Positions 1 through 10,885 are shown, counted from the stretch's first letter. The stretch: DNA of 64,000 nt from an uncultured Alphaproteobacteria bacterium (GCA_946480475.1 CAMLJM010000009.1:18306-82305); one strand, 5' to 3'. The notes: a model not told the origin generated them from the sequence alone. Numbers and translations are program-made.

Positions 1-262
1 CAGAGCCCGCTTTATTGATCACAACATCGATACGATCACAGTGGCCCGCCAGCGATTCATCGATCGCATTGTCGACAACCTCGTACACCATATGGTGCAG
101 ACCTGAACCATCGTCGGTATCGCCGATATACATGCCGGGGCGTTTACGCACGGCATCAAGGCCACGAAGGACCTTAATGGAGTCAGCACCGTATGCTGCG
201 GCAGCGGCGTTCTGGGCTTCGAGTTGTTCAGAGTCAGTTTTACGTTGGGCCATTTCAGACAT
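1..262 (-). CDS. gyrB: DNA gyrase subunit B, N-terminal part (cut by window edge)
   Basis: This is the first ~87 codons of GyrB, the ATPase subunit of the type II topoisomerase that introduces negative supercoils. The residues visible include the GHKL-family start: [16 protein letters not shown] followed by [14 protein letters not shown], which carries the ATP/Mg-binding Glu-Asn pair. Two in-frame ATGs lie nine bases apart (262 and 253) and neither has a strong ribosome-binding site, so the exact start is uncertain. The gene continues beyond position 1. It is the last visible member of the dnaA-dnaN-recF-gyrB block, 157 bp after recF. Confidence 0.96.
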   Translation of the reverse strand, partial: MSEMAQRKTDSEQLEAQNAAAAAYGADSIKVLRGLDAVRKRPGMYIGDTDDGSGLHHMVYEVVDNAIDESLAGHCDRIDVVINKAGS

Positions 263-419
263 TGTTTTCAGGTCGTTTGTTTAACAAAAATAATGTAGTT
301 CGGACGGTCGTTTTTTATAGCATTCGTCCCCTGAAAAAGCACCCTTTTAAAACATTTTTTTGGCGTTTTCCCTGCCTAATTTATCATGAAAAAACAATGA
401 GTTATCCCACATCATCTAA

Positions 420-1568
420 TCAGGCGGCAACAGCGCTGCCACGTCTTTGCAAATGGCTTTTTTCAACGTGAAAATAATGCGCCCGCGACCCCAATGAATC
501 GAATAAAAGCGCATCCGTACCCGTCATCCACACCTGCCCGCCCAGGCCCAGTAAAATGTCGTAAAGCGCCGCCCGGCGATTTTCATCCAGATGGGCGGCC
601 ACTTCATCAAGCAGTAAGATAGGCGGTGCACCACGCTCAACCGCCATCAAACGGCTATGCGCCAGCGTAATGCCAATCAAAAGCGCCTTTTGCTCACCTG
701 TTGAACATTGATCGGCAGGCATATTTTTGGCGGCATAGGTAACGGCAAGATCGGCCTTATGCGGGCCTGTTGCCGCACCACCGGTACGCGCATCTACAGA
801 ACGAGAGTCACGCAGTTGGTAACGGAACATATCCTCAACCTCCAGCGCAGGAACCTGCGCCAGCAGTTCTTCAATCGTACCACAAAGCCTCATGAAGGCG
901 AGTGGGAACAGGGCTTCTTCAACGTGGCCCTGATCACAGGCACGCTGCAATATCGTAAGAAATTCGGTACGCGCCGCCGCAATGGCCACGCCCGTTTCAG
1001 CCATTTGCGCTTCTAACCCATCCAGCCACACAGGATCGGGACGGTCGCTTTCACGCAGGATTTTCGAACGCTGGCTCATGGCATTTTCATACCGGGTCAC
1101 ACGCCCCGCATGACCGGGATCAAAGGCAAAGATCAGACGATCGAGAAATTTTCGACGTGCCGATGAGCCTTCAAGAAACAAACGGTCCATCTGCGGCGTA
1201 AGCCAGACACAGGCGAGATATTCCGCCAACGCAGTCTGCGCTTTTGCCGTTTCACCATTAATCCGAACAATACGTTTTTCAGTCACACTGTTGGCATCAA
1301 GTCCTGTGCCAATACGGATGCTGCCAAAGGGCGTTTCCATCTCTGCCGATAACGCCCAGGGTGATGGCGCATCACGCTGCTGCATCTCTGATATTTTGGC
1401 ACCGCGCAAACCACGTCCCGGCGAAAGCAGGGAAACAGCTTCCAGCACATTGGTCTTCCCCGCCCCGTTCGGCCCGGTCAACACCACCGGCCCCGATATC
1501 AAACCATCAAGGCGCGCGCCGTCATAGCAGCGAAAATGCGTAAGCTGTAGTGAGCGTATAAAGGCCAT
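420..1568 (-). CDS. recF: DNA replication and repair protein RecF
   Basis: RecF is an SMC-like ATPase that helps load RecA at gapped DNA. At 382 residues it has the usual family length. The N-terminus matches the family (IRSLQLTHFRCY), followed by a Walker A motif (GPNGAGKTNVLEA, about residues 33-45). The C-terminal part holds the signature region (STGEQKALL) and Walker B (ILLLDEVAAHLD). The start lies 75 bp beyond the end of dnaN, with a strong hairpin between the two, so recF is probably expressed by read-through or from its own weak promoter. I see no clear Shine-Dalgarno sequence. Confidence 0.95.
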   Translation of the reverse strand: MAFIRSLQLTHFRCYDGARLDGLISGPVVLTGPNGAGKTNVLEAVSLLSPGRGLRGAKISEMQQRDAPSPWALSAEMETPFGSIRIGTGLDANSVTEKRIVRINGETAKAQTALAEYLACVWLTPQMDRLFLEGSSARRKFLDRLIFAFDPGHAGRVTRYENAMSQRSKILRESDRPDPVWLDGLEAQMAETGVAIAAARTEFLTILQRACDQGHVEEALFPLAFMRLCGTIEELLAQVPALEVEDMFRYQLRDSRSVDARTGGAATGPHKADLAVTYAAKNMPADQCSTGEQKALLIGITLAHSRLMAVERGAPPILLLDEVAAHLDENRRAALYDILLGLGGQVWMTGTDALLFDSLGSRAHYFHVEKSHLQRRGSAVAA

Positions 1569-1594
1569 AAGCTATTTAACCATAAGCGCAAAAA

Positions 1595-1624
1595 GAAAGG
1601 CACAGAATTTCTCCTGTGCCTTTC
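1595..1624 (-). terminator. Intrinsic terminator after dnaN
   Basis: A perfect 11-bp inverted repeat (GAAAGGCACAG / CTGTGCCTTTC, 8-nt loop) is followed on the minus strand by a T-rich run. It sits between dnaN and recF and should reduce dnaN transcription into recF. Confidence 0.8.
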
Positions 1625-1643
1625 CAAAATTCTTTAATAACAA

Positions 1644-2759
1644 TTACACGCGCAACGGCATCAGAACATACAGCGCGGAGGAATCGGCTGAGTCCTGAAT
1701 GATCGTAGGGGACGCTGAATCAGCCAAAGTGATACGGCATCCATCGCCTTCCAGCTGGCTTGTGATATCCAGCAGGTAACGCGCATTGAAACCGATTTCC
1801 ATGTTGTCGTTGGAATTCACTTCCAGATCTTCGGTCGCACTGCCGGCTTCCGGAGAGTTCGCAGACAGCGTCATGGTCTTGCCGTTCAGGGCAATCTTCA
1901 CAGCGCGGGATTTACCATCGGAAATTGTGGAAACACGGTCAATCGCATTGCTGAACACCTTGGCGTTCACTTCTACAACCTTGTCATTCTTGGTCGGGAT
2001 GACTTGTTCATAGTTGGGGAACGTACCGTCGATCAGCTTGGATGTCAGTTCGATATGATCAAACGAGAAGCGGATTTTGCTTTCTGACAGGCTGACCTTG
2101 ATCGAATCCGCTGCTTCATCCAGCAATTTACGCAGTTCGTTAATGGTTTTACGCGGTACGATAACGCCGGGCATGCCATCAGAGCCTGCAGGCAGCGGCA
2201 TTTCAAAGCGTGCCAGACGGTGACCGTCTGTCGCCACAGCGCGCAAGACCTTGTTACCACCAACATCAACGGCATGAACATAAATGCCATTCAGGTAGTA
2301 GCGTGTTTCTTCTGTCGACATCGCAAATTTCGTGCGGTCGATCAGGTTACGCAGTTCAGCCGCAGGGATCGTGAAGCTGGACGGCAGTTGCGCGTTACCA
2401 ATTTCAGGGAAATCGCTTGTCGGCAGGCAGCTCAGTTTGAACATGGAGCGGCCCGCTTTCACGGTCATAGAGTTACCGGAAGCATCAACCTCAAGCGTTA
2501 CATCCGCACCATCAGGCAGTTTGCGCACGATATCGTGCAGTGTGTGCGCGGGCGCTGTTGTCGCACCAGGACGATCAACTTTGGCAGCTACAGACTCATT
2601 AATTTCGAGGTCCATATCTGTTGTCGTCATCGACAGGCTGTCGCCATCGGCCTTGAACAATACGTTCGAAAGAATAGGAATAGTGTTCCTGCGCTCAACA
2701 ACGCTCTGCACGTGGTTCAGAGAGCGCATAAGGGCAGCACGTTCGATGGTCAGCTTCAT
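1644..2759 (-). CDS. dnaN: DNA polymerase III sliding clamp, beta subunit
   Basis: DnaN is the ring-shaped processivity clamp that tethers DNA polymerase III. At 371 residues it is full length. It has the expected N-terminus (MKLTIERAALMRSLNHVQ) and the conserved C-terminal end (YVLMPLRV), which lines the peptide-binding pocket. A good ribosome-binding site (GGGGGAT) precedes the ATG. Unlike many relatives it is not directly downstream of dnaA: a gene on the opposite strand lies between them. Confidence 0.97.
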   Translation of the reverse strand: MKLTIERAALMRSLNHVQSVVERRNTIPILSNVLFKADGDSLSMTTTDMDLEINESVAAKVDRPGATTAPAHTLHDIVRKLPDGADVTLEVDASGNSMTVKAGRSMFKLSCLPTSDFPEIGNAQLPSSFTIPAAELRNLIDRTKFAMSTEETRYYLNGIYVHAVDVGGNKVLRAVATDGHRLARFEMPLPAGSDGMPGVIVPRKTINELRKLLDEAADSIKVSLSESKIRFSFDHIELTSKLIDGTFPNYEQVIPTKNDKVVEVNAKVFSNAIDRVSTISDGKSRAVKIALNGKTMTLSANSPEAGSATEDLEVNSNDNMEIGFNARYLLDITSQLEGDGCRITLADSASPTIIQDSADSSALYVLMPLRV

Positions 2760-2927
2760 GGGAAATCCCCCGTAATCCGGCTAAAAAATGGTTCTTGAAT
2801 AGGATATTTATAGCACGCGGGGTTTCCGGAAAAAGCGGAATCTTGCGGGTTTCCGGGGTTTTTCCACCTGTTCCACAATAAAAAACATGATTATGCCAAT
2901 ATTAAGCATTATGGCTTATAATGCGTT

Positions 2928-4022
2928 ATGGCCGAACGATTTGTTGTCTGTAATTGGGATTTTTTAGGTGCCGGAGACCGCAGCGCCTTGGAGACAACGG
3001 CAAGACAAATCTCAGGTCAGCCGCCTCTTGTACTGGACATGCAGCGCATGGCAGGTAAGGATCTGAACCAGGCGCAAAAGGCTGCCAATACTATCGCCCA
3101 AGAAATTCGGGACGCGGCCGGAAACGACAAAATCACCTTTATCAGCAGCGGCCTTGATCATATCCATCCTCTAGCCCATGGCCTTAAAAAAGCCCTGAAT
3201 GCAGACTGGCTTGATATCCGGCTTGATATAGATAATGGGCAAAGCTTCAAAGATTATCCAAAACATGCCGAACCTTTTCAGCCTGTCGATTGCGCCGTCG
3301 AGTTGAAGAATCTGAGCGTTGGCAAAATAGGTTCCTGGCTTTTAAAAATGTTCAATGTGGCCGGAAGGCCTGAGCGAGCCGCCATGACTACTGTACCGGT
3401 CATCCCCGACCATGAAAAAATGACCCTGCAAGCTGCGCGTTTTACGCAGGCCCATCCCGAGATGAATGAAAATGCGATAGTCATCCTGCTGGGATCATAT
3501 ATTCAAAGCAACACCAAGAAAGAGGTTGAGAAAATTGTAGCCCAGGGACAAGCCGAAGAACGCCCTGTTATTTTTGTCACCAGCCCCCGCACGGAAAAGC
3601 AGCAACGAAAAATCGCTGATCAGCTTGAGCAAAAATATGGCGGGCAACCAGGCGTATATTTCCATCGCTTCTCGGTAAATGATCCGGCAGAAAATATTTA
3701 CCCAGGCATTCTGGCCTTTGCGGGCGACGTAGCCGTTACCAGTGATTCTCTAACAATGGTTTCAGAGTCAATTGCCCTAGGCCTGCGAACACATATTCTA
3801 CCCACGATGGCAGATCGCCCGGCATATTATGAATCATTACAGCAGCAAAACCTTGTCCGCTTGGCAAAAGATGGTTTGGATACAAATTGGGTACCCTCAA
3901 CCCGCCCCGACCCCTTTACCGAGATAAAAAGAGCTCGGGAAATATCAAAAAGTGGCATCGATAACACTCACAACGCCGGAGTTCTGCCTTCGGCAAGGGG
4001 ATGGTCTTTTAATAATTTGTAA
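2928..4022 (+). CDS. ELM1-like (mitochondrial fission ELM1 / DUF1022 family) protein
   Basis: This 364-residue protein resembles the ELM1/DUF1022 family, shared by alphaproteobacteria and plant mitochondria, whose fold resembles GT-B glycosyltransferases. Supporting features are the family-like signature VTSDSLTMVSESIALG (about residues 270-285), the PVIPDHEKM stretch near residue 158, and a GSYIQSN loop near residue 188. The bacterial function is not established. In plants ELM1 recruits a dynamin for mitochondrial division. The gene lies alone on the plus strand, between the divergent dnaN and the convergent dnaA, within the replication block. The start is the ATG after a short AT-rich promoter region; no strong ribosome-binding site is seen. 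Confidence 0.75.
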   Translation: MAERFVVCNWDFLGAGDRSALETTARQISGQPPLVLDMQRMAGKDLNQAQKAANTIAQEIRDAAGNDKITFISSGLDHIHPLAHGLKKALNADWLDIRLDIDNGQSFKDYPKHAEPFQPVDCAVELKNLSVGKIGSWLLKMFNVAGRPERAAMTTVPVIPDHEKMTLQAARFTQAHPEMNENAIVILLGSYIQSNTKKEVEKIVAQGQAEERPVIFVTSPRTEKQQRKIADQLEQKYGGQPGVYFHRFSVNDPAENIYPGILAFAGDVAVTSDSLTMVSESIALGLRTHILPTMADRPAYYESLQQQNLVRLAKDGLDTNWVPSTRPDPFTEIKRAREISKSGIDNTHNAGVLPSARGWSFNNL

Positions 4023-4036
4023 CATTCAAAGAAAAC

Positions 4037-4061
4037 GGGCCAGGAAATCTTTTCCCGGCCC
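4037..4061. terminator. Terminator between convergent ELM1-like gene and dnaA
   Basis: The hairpin has arms GGGCC-A-GGAAA and TTTCC-C-GGCCC with a 3-nt loop. On the minus strand it is followed by a T-rich stretch, so it most likely terminates dnaA. It may act in both directions. Confidence 0.7.
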
Positions 4062-4090
4062 ATACCATAGATGCCTTAAATCCTGAAGGA

Positions 4091-5524
4091 TCAGCCCGTC
4101 AGTGCGCGGCGGATGATTTCAACATCCTGTGCGATCTGGGTATCGTCAATCATCAGTTCTTCGATCTTGCGCACGGCATGCATAACGGTCGTGTGGTCAC
4201 GGCCGCCGAATTTACGGCCAATTTCCGGCAGGGAACGTGCTGTCAGTTGTTTTGCCAGGTACATCGCCACCTGACGCGGGCGAGCCACGTTACGAGCGCG
4301 ACGTGCAGAATGCATATCCTGCAGTCGAATATTGTAGTGTTCCGCCACTTTGCGCTGGATTTCATCAATCGTAATGCGGCGATCATGCGCACGCAGCAAG
4401 TCTTGCAGAACATCCTGCGTGGATTCCAGTGTGATCAATTGCTTGGTCACATCGGCATGCGCAACGATACGGTTCAGCGCACCTTCGAGTTCACGAATGT
4501 TCGATGTCACTTTCAGCGCCAGGAATTCAAGAACCGCATCAGGAATATTGGCATTCAGCAATGTGCGTTTGGATTCCAGGATGCCAAGGCGCAGGTCATA
4601 TGTGCTGGGCTGGATATCAGCCACCAGACCCCATGCCAGACGGGAACGCAGACGCTCTTCCAGGCCCAGCAGGTCGGACGGTGCCTTATCAGCAGAAATA
4701 ACGATTTGTTTGTTCTGATCGACCAGCGCGTTGAATGTATGGAAGAATTCTTCCTGTGTCTGCTCTTTGCCGCTGATGAACTGGATATCATCCATCATCA
4801 GAACGTCAACAGAACGGAAAGCTTCTTTAAAACTCATCATGTCTTTGGCGCGCAATGACTTGACGAACTGGTACATGAATTTTTCAGCTGACAGGTAAAC
4901 CACGCGTTTTTCAGGCGATTTTGCCTTCATCGCGGCGCCGATAGCGTGCATCAGGTGGGTTTTACCCAAGCCTACGCCACCATAAATGAACAGCGGATTG
5001 AACGGTACGTTCGCCGATTCGATGATACGGGACGCCGCCGCATGGGCCAGAGCGTTCGGTTTACCGATAACAAATGTATCGAATGTGAAACGCGGATCGA
5101 ACGGTGAGGAAATTTCCTGCAGTTCTTGTGCAATGGCATTGCTGTTCTGGTTGGCCTTAGGCTTCTGTGCCTCTTCAGCAACTTGCTCAACAGCCATCGC
5201 GCTTTGCACGACAACGATTTCAAGGCGGCGGATTTCCGCATCGCGCGCGGCGCACATTTCAAGAATTTTGGCAGCATAGTGTGATTGAATCCAGTCACGC
5301 ATAAAGCGTGTAGGAACAGATACTTCGAGTGTACCGTGATAGGACGCTTGTAGTGTCAACGGCTTGAGCCAGCTACGGAATACGGCTTCACCAAATTCGT
5401 TGCGCAACTCATCATGAACAGCATCCCAGAGCGCCTTGATTTCCTTACTTGGAACATAAGAGTCCTGGATTTTCTCTTTCTTGAAAGCAACGGCCGTAAC
5501 GGTTCCCGCAGATTCGGATGACAT
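4091..5524 (-). CDS. dnaA: Chromosomal replication initiator DnaA
   Basis: DnaA is the AAA+ initiator that binds DnaA boxes and opens the origin. Domain I includes LWDAVHDELRNEFGEAVFRSW. Walker A is GGVGLGKTHL and Walker B is VDVLMMDDIQFI. The C-terminal DNA-binding domain has the family signature GGRDHTTVMHAVRKIEEL. An upstream in-frame ATG at 5578 exists, but the start at 5524 is preferred: it gives the typical N-terminus (MSSESAG) and has a GGGAG ribosome-binding site 11 nt upstream. That gives 477 residues. The transcript ends at the hairpin at 4037-4061. Confidence 0.97.
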   Translation of the reverse strand: MSSESAGTVTAVAFKKEKIQDSYVPSKEIKALWDAVHDELRNEFGEAVFRSWLKPLTLQASYHGTLEVSVPTRFMRDWIQSHYAAKILEMCAARDAEIRRLEIVVVQSAMAVEQVAEEAQKPKANQNSNAIAQELQEISSPFDPRFTFDTFVIGKPNALAHAAASRIIESANVPFNPLFIYGGVGLGKTHLMHAIGAAMKAKSPEKRVVYLSAEKFMYQFVKSLRAKDMMSFKEAFRSVDVLMMDDIQFISGKEQTQEEFFHTFNALVDQNKQIVISADKAPSDLLGLEERLRSRLAWGLVADIQPSTYDLRLGILESKRTLLNANIPDAVLEFLALKVTSNIRELEGALNRIVAHADVTKQLITLESTQDVLQDLLRAHDRRITIDEIQRKVAEHYNIRLQDMHSARRARNVARPRQVAMYLAKQLTARSLPEIGRKFGGRDHTTVMHAVRKIEELMIDDTQIAQDVEIIRRALTG

Positions 5525-6084
5525 GTTGTTCAATTCTCCCACTAAACAAGTCGTTTCACACACAAATAGGCACTTCACAATACAAACGAGCAGACAAAGA
5601 AAAAGGGTTCAGGCACCTCAATGATTGAGCGTGTCTGTGGTTCCGTTTATCTTTTCAAGTTTTTCAGGCGAAGCATCAGTCAATCATCATGTCGCTTACG
5701 CGATGTAACAATCTGTCTGATGTAATCCTTCCTTGTTCTCCTACGTTTGCTCAATCCTGCTTCAGAACAACGAGGTACTGGGCCGGATTTATTCGATCAT
5801 CGTTACAGCGTTGAATGACGCGGTCTTCTGATCGTTCACATACTTTGTTTTTCAACACGTACGCGATTTATATTCGAGAGTTAAAAAAACACTAACGCTA
5901 AAAAAAATTTTTGTCTATGCGATCAAAGTGGGAACAAGCAAAAAGAAATTTTCGTGAACCCACTTGCAAAAACAAAAACACACCTCTTCCGGAGTTTTTA
6001 TACTCCAGCTTATTTCGTGCTTACACACGCATTTCTTATTGTTTGGAAATTCTTAGTTGTCGAACTTCCCGTTTTACTCAAACA
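5525..6084. other. Non-coding dnaA leader/promoter region
   Basis: About 560 bp separate dnaA from rpsT. The part near 5875-5960 is AT-rich and plausibly holds the dnaA promoter. I looked for DnaA boxes (TTATCCACA and its reverse complement) and found only poor matches, at best 6 of 9 (for example TCGTTCACA near 5832). A CtrA-like site with one mismatch (TTAA, 7 nt, CTAA) lies at 5881-5895. There is no convincing origin signature. In several alphaproteobacteria the origin lies near hemE rather than here. Confidence 0.4.
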
Positions 6085-6111
6085 AAACGCTGATTATTTT
6101 TTCAGCGCTTT
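6085..6111 (-). terminator. rpsT terminator overlapping its stop codon
   Basis: The arms AAACGCTGA and TCAGCGCTTT flank an 8-nt loop, and the reverse strand continues into GTTTTGTTT. The stop codon of rpsT lies inside the loop, so the terminator overlaps the end of the coding region. Confidence 0.65.
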
Positions 6112-6360
6112 GATACGGGCATTCAGACGTGACATTTTGCGGGCAGCCGCATTCTTGTGCAGCAGACCCTTTGCAACACCGCGCATGATTTGCGGTTGCG
6201 CAACTTTGTAGGCAGCCTCAGCATCTTGTGCATTACCGCCAGCAATCGCCAGTTCAACTTTTTTGACGAATGTGCGGATAGCGCTTACGCGTGAACCGTT
6301 GATCTCAGCACGGCGTGCGTTGCGACGAATGCGTTGTTTAGCAGAGGTATGGTTTGCCAT
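6094..6360 (-). CDS. rpsT: 30S ribosomal protein S20
   Basis: S20 is a small basic protein that binds 16S rRNA early in 30S assembly. At 88 residues it has the normal length. It opens with [19 protein letters not shown] and ends in a lysine-rich tail, both typical. A GGGTT stretch precedes the ATG. It lies directly upstream of dnaA on the same strand, as in Caulobacter and other alphaproteobacteria. Confidence 0.97.
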   Translation of the reverse strand: MANHTSAKQRIRRNARRAEINGSRVSAIRTFVKKVELAIAGGNAQDAEAAYKVAQPQIMRGVAKGLLHKNAAARKMSRLNARIKALKK

Positions 6361-6598
6361 TTTTAACCCTTTAACATAGTGCCTGCGGGACGTACCCAGG
6401 CATTCAAAATTTTAAAACCTAATTTGGTAACCCAAATTCTTCCGCAAAGTCGCTGCCAGCCTTGTTTTTTTATGGTCTGCGTTCGTTGCGAGACCAGTGT
6501 TGTACGCTCACCCGCACCATCTTGTCAAGCTAAACAATTCACAAGTTAAACCCCTGAAAACTTGAGGTTTCTTGGCTTTTCCACGGAAAATTGCGGGT

Positions 6599-6997
6599 TT
6601 AGCGCGGCTCCACCTGTAAACGGGCTATGCTAACCCCTTCTTTCACCTCAATAATCAGCTTCAGGCGCTCCTGATCCCGTAAAAAGGTGCCATTTTCATC
6701 CGGCTGCCAGCCCAGCTGCGGCAAGGCTTCTTTATAGAAGTTTTTGATCGCTTCAGGCTTCACCGTATCTGAAACCGCCGTGGCGCTGACAATACGTCCC
6801 TCAGGCTTGTCAAAATTGACAGCTTCATCTGTCAGCTCGCGCAAACCCGGCATCACCGGCACATCGTTTAAAGTGTGAAAAAACGTTGCAGCATGCGGCT
6901 TCGTTGCAAGTGGCGCCTGCGCATGCACAGCATAAGAGGCGAGGATTAAACCAATACCGAAGATTGTATAAATCAAAAATTTCTTCAAAACACACAT
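6599..6997 (-). CDS. Exported protein of unknown function downstream of mutM
   Basis: The protein has about 132 residues and an N-terminal signal peptide: KKF, then the hydrophobic run LIYTIFGIGLILASYAVHAQA. A small mature domain follows. It contains AIKNFYKEALPQLGWQ and ends in a strand-rich part, ERLKLIIEVKEGVSIARLQV. I do not recognise the family. The first in-frame ATG (6997) begins right after the mutM stop with AAGG abutting it. A TTG three codons later has better ribosome-binding-site spacing and may be the true start. It is almost certainly co-transcribed with mutM. Confidence 0.7.
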   Translation of the reverse strand: MCVLKKFLIYTIFGIGLILASYAVHAQAPLATKPHAATFFHTLNDVPVMPGLRELTDEAVNFDKPEGRIVSATAVSDTVKPEAIKNFYKEALPQLGWQPDENGTFLRDQERLKLIIEVKEGVSIARLQVEPR

Positions 6998-6999
6998 CC

Positions 7000-7827
7000 T
7001 TATTTCTGGCAGCCGGGGCAGTAAAAAGTTGAGCGCCCGCCCTGCACAATCCGCTGAATAGGTTTGGTGCCGCTGCATACGCGGCAAACCTGCCCTTCAC
7101 GATCATAAACCGAAAAAGAATGCTGGAAATAGCCTAATTCACCATTGGCCTGGCGATGATCCCGTAGCGTACTGCCTCCCGCTTTAATCGCCTTTTGCAG
7201 GACTTTCTTGATGGCCGTAACAAGCTCTTCCGCCTTGGCCGGGGGAACTTTCCCAGCAGCCTTTTCCGGATGAATTCCCGCCAAAAACAACGACTCGCTG
7301 GCATATATGTTCCCGACACCAACAACAACCGTTTGATCCATGATCACCTGCTTGATCGCGGCTTTCTTACCCTTTAGGGCTGCCGCCAGAACAGGTCCGG
7401 AAAAACTGTTTGATAAAGGCTCAGGCCCCAGATGAGAGAACAGGGCGTGCGATTCCAGATCTTCGATTGAAACCAAATCTACGATCCCGAAGCGACGCGG
7501 ATCGTTCAGTACGATCTGTTGCCCATCCCGGAGATGAAGAATGAAATGGTCATGCGTCTGCGGTTTATAATCGCGGGGGTGAAAAACAATCCGGCCACTC
7601 ATGCCCAGATGAATAACCAGCACATAACCGTTATCGAGATGGATCTGGATATACTTGGCCCGGCGCGTAATATGCGTGACTTGTGCTGATTCTATGCGGG
7701 TTTTTAAGCCCTTGGGAAATGGCTTGCGCAAATCTTTGCGCCGCGCATCGACCTTTACAATCACTTGTCCGGCCAATACAGGTTCAAGGCCGCGACAGAC
7801 CGTTTCAACTTCAGGGAGTTCTGGCAA
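7000..7827 (-). CDS. mutM: Formamidopyrimidine-DNA glycosylase
   Basis: MutM removes 8-oxoguanine and other oxidised purines from DNA in base-excision repair. The 275-residue protein starts MPELPEVETVCRGL, so after Met removal the catalytic Pro and Glu sit at the N-terminus. It has the DPRRFG loop (about residue 110) and VGVGNIYASE of the helix-two-turn-helix. A C-terminal zinc finger carries two CxxC pairs (CRVC and CPGC). It overlaps a possible small upstream ORF by 17 nt and is followed immediately by a small exported protein. Confidence 0.97.
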   Translation of the reverse strand: MPELPEVETVCRGLEPVLAGQVIVKVDARRKDLRKPFPKGLKTRIESAQVTHITRRAKYIQIHLDNGYVLVIHLGMSGRIVFHPRDYKPQTHDHFILHLRDGQQIVLNDPRRFGIVDLVSIEDLESHALFSHLGPEPLSNSFSGPVLAAALKGKKAAIKQVIMDQTVVVGVGNIYASESLFLAGIHPEKAAGKVPPAKAEELVTAIKKVLQKAIKAGGSTLRDHRQANGELGYFQHSFSVYDREGQVCRVCSGTKPIQRIVQGGRSTFYCPGCQK

Positions 7828-8017
7828 CCCAGCCCGCCTTATGCGCTAACTGAACACCAATGCGCTGTTCTTCAATGGCGCCATTCGGTTGCCTCCGGTT
7901 GATAACCACCGATGCGACCTTCTCATAGCTGGCACGCATAGCGCCCATCGTGATCCGGTGGCCATTCCCGGGTACGCTAAAAATCTCTTTTGCTAATGCA
8001 GACTTCAGAGCTTTCAT
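7811..8017 (-). CDS. Possible small protein overlapping the start of mutM
   Basis: The ORF encodes 68 residues: MKALKSALAKEIF, then GAMRASYEKVASVVINRR, ending HKAGWVARTP. It overlaps the mutM start by 17 nt in another frame, which could mean translational coupling. No Shine-Dalgarno sequence is visible and I do not recognise the family. It may equally be an untranslated leader of mutM. Confidence 0.35.
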   Translation of the reverse strand: MKALKSALAKEIFSVPGNGHRITMGAMRASYEKVASVVINRRQPNGAIEEQRIGVQLAHKAGWVARTP

Positions 8018-8079
8018 GACAAACAATATAGCACAAAATCAGAAGAAAAAAGACCCTGAAATCCCGGGCTTTTTGCGTA

Positions 8080-8637
8080 CTACGGGGTTACATAGCAGGT
8101 CACGTGATCCAGGCGGAATTGATGCCTGTAATCCAACATAACTTTTTCGCCTGTATGGGTGTGGCGCGCTTCGATCTGTTTCACAGATGGCATTTCGCCA
8201 AAGGTGCGTTCGCCCCGTGCATATTGCGCAAATTTAGTTACGTTCTCGGTGATGCCGGCGATGGTCTCTGTCCCGCGATATTCGGCAGAAATTTCAAACA
8301 CGCCTTGCATAGTTTTTTTAGATGTACGACCCGCCTTGGGCACCTCTACATCAGCATCCTGTGGCTGGGCCTCACAACGTGCCAGCAAAGAACCATGCTC
8401 ACCTGTTCTAAAACGGCATTGCATGGATTCTTCAGCAACCAACCCCTCAAATTTATATCGGTCAATGCGCCCGACGATGGCAGAGTAAGAAAGCTTGTAG
8501 CTGCCATCCTGATTGCGGTCCAGCACGGCATCATCATCGCCTGCTATACACTTGATACGCTCAGGTGCCGGCATAGCGACACATGCAAAGGAAGCTGTGG
8601 CCAGCGCTGTCGCCACGATCTTTGTCATCGATTTCAT
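8080..8637 (-). CDS. Exported protein of unknown function
   Basis: The 185-residue protein has a signal peptide (KIVATALATASFACVAMPA). The mature part has a cysteine early (RIKCIAGDD), two more in the middle (MQCRF, LARCEAQ) and one near the end (VTCYVTP), consistent with disulphide bonds outside the cytoplasm. No known domain is recognised. An AGGGA ribosome-binding site precedes the ATG. It follows the groESL operon on the same strand, but the groEL terminator separates them. Confidence 0.7.
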   Translation of the reverse strand: MKSMTKIVATALATASFACVAMPAPERIKCIAGDDDAVLDRNQDGSYKLSYSAIVGRIDRYKFEGLVAEESMQCRFRTGEHGSLLARCEAQPQDADVEVPKAGRTSKKTMQGVFEISAEYRGTETIAGITENVTKFAQYARGERTFGEMPSVKQIEARHTHTGEKVMLDYRHQFRLDHVTCYVTP

Positions 8638-8711
8638 GATTTATATCCCTGTCACATTTTTTATAGGCAAGCACCTTAGCCGCCAATACGCCCTCAAGGC
8701 AAGACAAACAA

Positions 8712-8737
8712 AAAGGGCCGCCCGGAGGCAGCCCTTT
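8712..8737 (-). terminator. groESL terminator
   Basis: The hairpin has arms AAAGGGC and GCCCTTT, with inner GCC/GGC pairs around a short loop. On the minus strand it is followed by TTTTTG. It lies 25 bp after the groEL stop. Confidence 0.8.
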
Positions 8738-8762
8738 GTATTCATTGTAAATCGCAGACGGA

Positions 8763-10439
<1,677 letters not shown>

Positions 10440-10442
10440 TCA

Positions 10443-10739
10443 TTAAGCGGCGATAACGCCCATAATGTCGCTTTCTTTCATGACGAGGAATTCCTCGCCG
10501 TCCATGGTGATTTCTGTGCCTGACCATTTTGAGAACAGAACACGGTCACCGGCTTTTACATCCAACGGAATAACTTTACCGGCTTCATCGCGCAGGCCAG
10601 AACCCACAGCGACAACTTCACCTTCCATCGGTTTTTCGGTCGCGGAGTCGGGAATAATGATGCCACCTTTGGTTTTTGTTTCCGGCTCGACGCGGCGGAG
10701 CATGACGCGATCATGCAGGGGACGGAATTTTACAGTCAT
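10443..10739 (-). CDS. groES: Co-chaperonin GroES
   Basis: GroES is the heptameric lid of GroEL. The protein has 98 residues from the chosen ATG at 10739, which is preceded by AAGGAGG with 5-nt spacing; a TTG one codon earlier is less likely. The start [12 protein letters not shown], the mobile loop region ([11 protein letters not shown]) and the end [11 protein letters not shown] are characteristic. It is the first gene of the operon. Confidence 0.97.
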   Translation of the reverse strand: MTVKFRPLHDRVMLRRVEPETKTKGGIIIPDSATEKPMEGEVVAVGSGLRDEAGKVIPLDVKAGDRVLFSKWSGTEITMDGEEFLVMKESDIMGVIAA

Positions 10740-10795
10740 CAAATCCTCCTTAAAGGGTTGATATAATTAACAAATTCATAGATTTGAGGGCTTTG

Positions 10796-10822
10796 TTAGC
10801 ACTCAACATCAATGAGTGCCAG
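10796..10822. promoter_or_regulatory. CIRCE operator of groESL (HrcA site)
   Basis: The left arm TTAGCACTC matches the CIRCE consensus exactly. A 9-nt spacer and the right arm GAGTGCCAG follow, with two mismatches to GAGTGCTAA at the end. It lies about 57 bp upstream of groES, where the heat-shock repressor HrcA normally binds. hrcA itself is not in the window. Confidence 0.9.
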
Positions 10823-10885
10823 ATATGTAGGACATTCCTGGAAAAATTTCAAGTTCCGGTGACGAGGGTATGTCGCGCGATCAGA

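Noticed and set aside
2760..2927. DnaA-box-like TTTTCCACC and TGTTCCACA upstream of dnaN
   Set aside because: Two weak matches in a short promoter region; not a convincing cluster.
5525..6084. Replication origin upstream of dnaA
   Set aside because: Only poor DnaA-box matches (6 of 9) were found and no cluster. The AT-rich stretch alone is not enough, and many alphaproteobacteria have their origin near hemE, which is outside this window.
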